DNA of 64,000 bases from Alopecurus myosuroides. Taxonomy: Eukaryota > Streptophyta > Magnoliopsida > Poales > Poaceae. Where the stretch lies: assembly GCA_028641055.1 (NCBI GenBank), contig CM054057.1, positions 727,914,484 to 727,978,483 on the forward strand, written 5' to 3'. The position numbers were made by a program, and so were the translations under genes. Shown piece by piece: positions 58,158 through 64,000 of this stretch. Within the stretch, counting starts at the first letter, position 1, and every line of letters starts with the position of its first letter. The notes beneath the pieces were generated by a model. The model was not told where the DNA came from, made no database searches, and saw nothing but the letters and a program-made list of their open reading frames with translations.

Positions 58158-59797
58158 ATGGATAATACAACTTATTGGTTGTTAGATTGGAAAGTGTTGG
58201 ACTGGAATGTCAGGGGCCTTAATGATAAAAATAAAAGACTGCTTGTTTACAACAAAATTAAAGTCAATGTGCAATTATATGCCTGCAAGAAACTAAGTGT
58301 GAAAGTTTTGATCACACTTTTATTACATATTTTTGTCCAAAGATATTAGATAGATTTGCTTTCACTCCCTCTGTTGGAGTGTCAGGTGGAATTATTGTTC
58401 CATGGAACAATCATATTTTTTATGGTATTTTGCTTGAAAGTCATAAATCTGCTATCAAATTATGCTTCACCTCAAAACATAATCACACTTCATGGACCCT
58501 TATTACTGTGTATGGTACTTGCAGAGGTTTAGAGAGAGATCTTTTTGTCAAGTGGCTACATGATCTGATTATTCCTGCTCATGAAAATTGGCTTCTTGTT
58601 GGTGATTTCAATTTTATAAGGTATGTTGACAACAGAAATAAACCTGGAGCAGATATGAATGACATTTTCATATTTAATGAAATCATTAGCCACCTGGGAT
58701 TAATTGAGATCCCTTTAAAAGGAAGAGCCTTCACCTGGTCTAATATGCAAGACCAGCCCCTCTTAGAACAGCTTGATTGATTTTTTACAAAAACCTGGTG
58801 GATAATTGCGTATCCAAATACCATGGTTATGCCACTTGCTAAATATACATCTGACTATGTTCCTTGTGTCATATCGATTTCCACATCTATTCCAAAAGCT
58901 CAGATTTTTAGGTTTGAAAATCATTGGATTCATCAGGCAGCGTTTATGGAACTAGTTGAGAAAGTCTGGAAGTGGCCAGTGAGAAGAAGTAATATTGCTG
59001 CTACTATAACTGCTAAACTCAAAAACATTAGGCATGAATTAAAAAGGTGGTACATGAGTTTATCAAACCTCAAAATATTGATTGCCAAATGTAATGAGGT
59101 GATTCTGATTTTGGATAAGGAAGAAGAAAGGAATTATAGTAGGCCAGAGTTTAATTTTAGGAATATTATTAAGATTCATCTTAAAAAATTTCTCCTTTCA
59201 CAGTCAGCATATTAGCAAAAGAAATGTACTATCAGTTGGGTGCAACTAGGTGGTGAAAACACCAATTTTTTCATGCCAAAGCAACCGAAAGATACAAGTT
59301 TAATACAATTGTTGAAATTAAAAATGAAGATGGGGTTTCCATGGTTGATTATCAGCAAAAACCTACAACCTTCTGGTCTTGTTTCAAGAATAGAATGGGA
59401 TTGCCCATACCAACTGCACAGTCTTTTCCATTGTCCAATATAATCCATCCTACTGACAATTTAGATTGTCTTGTTGCTCCTTTCAACATTGAGGAAATTG
59501 AAGGTGTCATGAAAATCTTAAAGACTGATAGAGCACCTTGGCCTGATGGGTTTAATGGCATGTTTGTGAAAAAATGTTGGAATATTCTCAAAGATGATTT
59601 CACTCAATTGTGTAATGATTTTTATTCTGGACAGCTATCTCTGCAAAGTATTAATGGGTCTTATATCACACTCATTCCTAAGAATAACTCCCCACAAACA
59701 GTTAATGATTTTAGGCCCATATCATTAACTAATACTTGTCTGAAGTTTGTTACCAAGTTAATTGCCAATAGAATGCAACAAATAATTTGTAGCACTA
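58158..59797 (+). pseudogene. LINE ORF2: endonuclease and start of RT, truncated
   Basis: ATG 58158 begins an APE-type endonuclease: LDWNVRGLNDKNKR (~58194-58235), a frameshift near 58345, then GDFNFIRYVDNRNK (~58601-58642) and GRAFTWSNMQ (~58723-58752). A stop follows at 58778. Reverse transcriptase begins with APWPDGFNGMF (~59531-59563, normally PGPDGF), ITLIPKN (~59666) and FRPISLTN (~59710). At 59798 an LTR element interrupts before the catalytic YADD. Several frame breaks; dead. Confidence 0.85.
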
Positions 59798-61514
59798 AGA
59801 TATGTCTCCAACGTATCTATAATTTCTGATGCTCCATGATCATATTTTGCCAATTGCTACTTGTTTTCTCCCTTATTTATAGCATTTTTATACGTTTTCC
59901 GGGACTAACCTATTAACAAGATGCCAAGTGCCAGTTCCCTGTTTTCTGCTGTTTTTGGTTTCAGAAAAGTTCTTCTGCAAACATTCTCGGAATTGGACCC
60001 CACAAAGCCCGAAGTTCCTATTTTCCCCGGAAGCATCCAGAACACCGAAAAGGAGTCGAAGAGGGACAACAGGGGGGGCCACACCATAGGGTGGCACGCC
60101 CCCCGGTCGCGCCACCTATGGGTGTGGGGCCCCTGGAGCTCCACCACCTCTTCCCTTTCGCCTATTTAAGCCCCCCGGATGGAAAACCCTAAACACCTGA
60201 TCAAAAATCCCCGAAAAGTTCCGCAGCCGCCGTCACCATCAACCCTAGATCAGGGGGGTTCTAAAGCTATTTCCGGCACCCTGCCGGAGAGGAGATCATC
60301 ACCGGAGACTTCTACATCACCATGACTGCCTCCGGATAGATGCGTGAGTAGTTCATCCTTGGACTACGGGTTCGTAGCTGTAGCTAGATGGTTGTCTTCT
60401 CCTCATATGCCTCCATGTTTAGATCTCGTGAGCTGCCTATCATGATCGAGATTGATCTTATGTAATTCTATATGTTGTATTTGCTGGGATCCGATGAATA
60501 TTGAACTTATGCCAAGTTGATTATAGTATTTATTTGCATATGCTATGTGTGATCTTGCATGCTTTCCGTTTCTAGTGGTTACTCTGGCCAAGTAGTTGCT
60601 AGTGACTCCAAGAGGAAGTATTTATGCTCGATAGTGGGTTCATGCCTCCTTTTCGCGTTGCTCGAGTGACAACAACATGAAGGGGAGGATGTGCTATTGC
60701 CATTAGGGAGAAAACAGCGGTGAGAGTGCCCGCGTGCATAATCATTGCTTACATTACACACTTTGTTTAATGCAATTATCTGTTGCTTGCAACTTAATAC
60801 CTAAGGGCCTATTCGGTTTCCATAGATTTGAACGGGATTGGCAGGTATTAGGGTGGAATAAATCCCATCTAATTCAAATTCCCCTTCAATACTCTTCAAT
60901 CCACTCAAATCCACCTGTGATGGGGTTTAACCGAACAAAGCCTAGGGGGGTTCGGATGATAACCTGAGGGTGGATTATTAGTCATAGATGCAGATGGATG
61001 TCGGTCTATGTATCTTGTTGGAATGCCCGCACTAAATATCATAGTAATCTTCATGGCATAGTGTGCACTACGGTGCAACCTCTATTTTTCAATTGCCCAG
61101 CTGTAATTTGTTCGCCCAGCATGTTATCTTTTATGGAGAGACACAACTAGTGAAACTATGAACCCCGGTCCATTTTCCACACTGTTAAACAAACCACAAC
61201 AGTTTCCCGCTTTCTTTACTTAGTGCAAGCATACATTGTTTTCCACACTATACGTCTAATCTTTGTTTTCAGCGAGACCGGTGAGATTGACAACCTCACT
61301 GTACCGTTGGGGCAAAGTATTTTGGTTGTGTTGTGTGCAGGTTCCACGTTGTTGCTGACACCGGTGAAGCGCCAGCACCACTATCAGTGGCATCAACCTT
61401 CCGAAGGTCCTGTTTCTCCCACTGGATTGATAACCCTGGTTCTTAACTAAGGGGAAAACTCCTACCGATGTTCACATCATACCCTCCTCTTGGGGTTCCC
61501 AACGAAGTGCATCA
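59798..61514 (+). repeat. Athila-like 5' LTR (1,717 bp)
   Basis: Ends GTGCATCA before the primer site. TATA-like TATTTAAG near 60163. Contains a 133-bp hAT MITE that accounts for most of the length excess over 45662-47218. Confidence 0.85.
60808..60940. mobile_element. hAT-type MITE, 133 bp
   Basis: Missing from the sister LTRs at 41036 and 46634. Starts CCTATTCGGTTTCC and ends GGTTTAACCGAACAAAG, imperfect inverted repeats of the CTTTGTTCGGTT type. It is flanked by an 8-bp duplication CCTAAGGG (60800-60807) / CCTAGGGG (60941-60948, one mismatch). Eight bases is the hAT target length. Confidence 0.8.
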
Positions 61515-61524
61515 AGGATTTTTC

Positions 61525-61542
61525 TGGCACCGTTGCCGGGGA
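61525..61542 (+). promoter_or_regulatory. Primer-binding site (tRNA-Asp type)
   Basis: TGGCACCGTTGCCGGGGA, 10 bases after the LTR end. Confidence 0.8.
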
Positions 61543-61706
61543 GAAGGAAGTCTTCTGGCAAGGGGAGTCTCTCGCTCTCAACCTCTTTATTTTGATTATT
61601 GTCTTATTTTTAATTTTTGTCTTGTTTTGCTTCTCTTTATCAAAAACACAAAAAAATTAGTTTACTTCATAGTTGTTATTTATTTGCTTGCTTCTATTCT
61701 GCTAAA

Positions 61707-64000
61707 ATGAGTTCCTCTGAGTATACCAAGTTGTGTGACTTCACTAGCACAAACAACAATGATTTTATTTGCACACCTATTGCTCCACCTTCTCCTACTG
61801 CTACTTTCTATGAGATTAAACCTGCTTTATTAAATCTTGTGATGAGAGAACAATTTTCTGGTATTAGTACTGATGATGCTGCTGCCCACCTTAATAAATT
61901 TGTTGAACTATGTGAGATGCAAAAATATAAAGATGTGGATGGAGATATTATTAAACTGAAATTATTTCCTTTCTCTTTGAGAGGAAGAGCTAAAGAATGG
62001 TTTCTATCTTTTCCTAGAAATAGTATTGATTAATGGACTAAGTGTAAAGATGCTTTCATTGGAAAATATTATCCTCCTGCTAAGATTATATCCATGAGAA
62101 GTGACATAATGAAATTTAAACAATTTGATAATGAACATGTTGCTAAAGCTTGGGAAAGAATGAAAACTATGTTGGAGAATTGTCCCACTCATGGACTGGC
62201 TACTTGGATGATTATACAAACCTTTTATGTAGGACTGAATTTCTCCTCAAAGAACCTATTGGATTCAGCTGCTGGAGGTACCTTTATGTCCAACACTTTG
62301 GGCAATGCAACAAAGCTTCTTGATGATATGATGATAAATTATTCAGACTGGCACACTGAGAGAGCTCCACAAGGTAAGAAGGTAAATTCTGTTGAGGAAA
62401 CCTCCTCCTTAAGTGAAAGGCTTGATGCTATTATGTCTATGCTTATTAATGGTAAATCTCAAGTTGACCTAATAATGTTCCTTTAGCCTCTTTGGTTGCT
62501 CAAGAAGAGCATGTTGATGTGAACTTTATTAGTAATAATAATTTTAACAATAATGCTTATATAAATAATTTTGGTGGAAACAATTATAAACCTTATCCTC
62601 CTAATAATGGTTATGGTAATTCTTATGGAAATTCCTACAATATTAATAAAAGCTCCACCTCTGATCTTGAAAACATTCTTAAATAATTTATTAGCACACA
62701 AACTGCTTTTAATAAATCTGTTGAGGAAAAGCTTGGTAAAATAGATGTTCTTGCCTCTGAAGTAGATAGCCTTGCTATTGATGTTGATTTTCTAAAACTA
62801 TGGTGAATAATTGTCCCACTCATGGACTGACTACTTGGATGATTATATAAACCTTTTATGCAGGACTGAATTTCTCCTCAAGGAACCTATTGGATTTAGC
62901 TGCTGGAGGTACCTTTATGTCCAACACTTTGGGCAATGGAACAAAACTTCTTGATGATATGATGATAAATTATTCAGAGTGGCACACTTAGAGAGCTCCG
63001 CAAGGTAAGAAGGTAAATTCTGTTGAGGAAACCTCCTCCTTAAGTGAAAGGCTTGATGCTATTATGTCTATGCTTGTTAATGGTAAATCTCAAGTTGATC
63101 CTAATAATGTTCCCTTACCCTCTTTGGTTGCTCAAGAAGAGCATGTTGATGTGAACTTTATTAGAAATAATAATTTTAACAACATGCTTATAGAAATTAT
63201 TTTGGTGGAAACAATTATAAACCTTATCCTCCTAATAATGGTTATGGTAATTCTTATGGAAATTCCTACAATATTAATAAAAGCTCCACCTCTGATCTTG
63301 AAAACATGCTTAAATAATTTATTAGCACACAAACTGCTTTTAATAAATCTGTTGAGGAAAAGCTTGGTAAAATAGATGTTCTTGCCTCTGAAGTAGATAG
63401 CCTTGCTATTGATGTTGATTTTCTAAAACTATGGTGAATAATTGTCCCACTCATGGACTGACTACTTGGATGATTATATAAACCTTTTATGCAGGACTGA
63501 ATTTCTCCTCAAGGAACCTATTGGATTTAGCTGCTGGAGGTACCTTTATGTCCAACACTTTTGGCAATGGAACAAAACTTCTTGATGATATGATGATAAA
63601 TTATTCAGAGTGGCACACTGAGAGAGCTCCGCAAGGTAAGAAGGTAAATTCTGTTGAGGAAACCTCCTCCTTAAGTGAAAGGATTGATGCTATTATGTCT
63701 ATGCTTGTTAATGGTAAATCTCAAGTTGATCCTAATAATGTTCCCTTAGCCTCTTTGGTTGCTCAAGAAGAGCATCTTGATGTGAACTTTATTAGAAATA
63801 ATAATTTTAACAACATGCTTATAGAAATTATTTTGGTGGAAACAATTATAAACCTTATCCTCCTAATAATGGTTATGGTAATTCTTATGGAAATTCCTAC
63901 AATATTAATAAAATCTCCACCTCTGATCTTGAAAACATGCTTAAAGAATTTATTAGCACACAAACTGCTTTTAATAAATCTGTTGAGGAAAAGCTTGGTA
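61707..64000 (+). pseudogene. gag: Athila-type gag with stop, frameshift and internal triplication
   Basis: ATG 61707 (MSSSEYTKLCDFTSTN) opens a gag with the Ty3/gypsy capsid signature LFPFSLRGRAKEWFLSFP (~61965-62018), KYYPPAKIISMRSDIMKFKQ and WERMKTMLENCPTHG. A TAA at 62031-62033 splits the capsid domain; the same frame continues to 62486. There a one-base deletion (compared with the two later repeats) shifts the frame into an Asn/Gly-rich linker (NNNFNNNAYINNFGGNNY). From 62181 the DNA repeats every 631 bp, with stops at the joints. The last repeat has AAAGAATTT where the first two have a stop (AAATAATTT). Gag would form the virus-like particle; this copy cannot. Confidence 0.85.
62181..64000 (+). 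repeat. Tandem repeat, 631-bp unit, nearly three copies
   Basis: Units start at TGTCCCACTCATGGACTG: 62181, 62812 and 63443 (third cut by the window end). Units two and three differ at only a handful of bases and share variants against unit one, so the second duplication is the younger. The unit covers the C-terminal half of gag. Confidence 0.92.

Larger units (their letters stand above)
39510..59797 (+). mobile_element. L1-type LINE split into three pieces by nested insertions
   Basis: Pieces are about 39510-40038, 47224-48327 and 56378-59797. The gaps are exactly explained by elements with target duplications ATGCT (40034-40038 / 47219-47223) and GGCTT (48323-48327 / 56373-56377). Joined, they give a 5' region, an ORF1 with twin zinc knuckles and an ORF2 with endonuclease and the start of RT. 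At 59798 another LTR element truncates the RT domain, so the 3' end is outside the window. Similar in order and sequence to 13402-20709. The 5' boundary is approximate. Confidence 0.8.
59798..64000 (+). mobile_element. Gypsy/Athila-like LTR retrotransposon, 5' part (runs out of window)
   Basis: The LTR 59798-61514 is homologous to that of the element at 40039, and the primer site at 61525-61542 is intact. Unlike that element, this one carries a canonical Athila-type gag. The first LTR base appears changed (AGATATGTC for TGATACGTC). It truncates the LINE RT domain. pol and the 3' LTR would lie beyond 64000. Confidence 0.85.

Noticed and set aside
62181..64000. Regularly spaced repeats considered as a CRISPR-like or satellite array
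   Set aside because: Units are 631 bp, coding-derived gag sequence, only three copies; no short repeat/spacer structure.

Overview
This window looks like repeat-rich intergenic DNA from a large grass genome, most likely a Triticeae cereal (wheat, barley, rye or goatgrass type). The reasons are nested LTR retrotransposons, L1-type LINEs, a CACTA end, a Mutator-type element and Stowaway/Harbinger/hAT MITEs, with almost no unique coding sequence. I see no intact conventional host gene, no rRNA or tRNA gene and no CRISPR array. Transposon family names were judged by eye and should be read as superfamily-level calls unless stated otherwise.

Layout, left to right. 1-442 is the end of a CACTA element. 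1853-8897 is a 5'-truncated LINE whose 3' UTR was hit by a young Ty1/copia element (3868-8736, minus strand, 135-bp LTRs, one nonsense codon in an otherwise open 1.5-kaa polyprotein frame). 9257-11031 is a complete Mutator-like element with about 0.6-kb inverted repeats, a 9-bp target duplication and a two-exon GRF-zinc-finger-like ORF. 11041-13388 is low-copy-looking DNA with four MITEs. 13402-20709 is a full-length but decayed LINE with a 13-bp target duplication. 20723-23138 is unassigned and holds one hypothetical ORF. 23139-27009 is a truncated minus-strand gypsy/Athila-like element. 27010-29973 plus 38419 to about 39509 are parts of another decayed minus-strand LTR element, split by a complete, very recent copia-type element (29974-38418) that has no coding capacity.

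From about 39510 to 59797 lies a second long LINE cut into pieces by later insertions: an Athila-like element (40039-47218, which carries a solo LTR in its own 5' LTR) and a long-LTR non-autonomous element (48328-56372). At 59798 the LINE is cut off by another Athila-like element that runs out of the window and whose gag region holds a three-fold 631-bp tandem repeat. Five-, eight-, nine- and thirteen-base target duplications support most boundaries, so the order of insertion can be read: LINE first, then gypsy-type elements, then solo LTR and MITE.

The genes do not form a pathway; they are transposon proteins, mostly broken. The items most worth following are the Mutator-like element whose inverted repeats supply both ends of its ORF, the recently moved but gene-dead copia-type element, and a non-canonical ORF shared by two Athila-like copies that lack pol.
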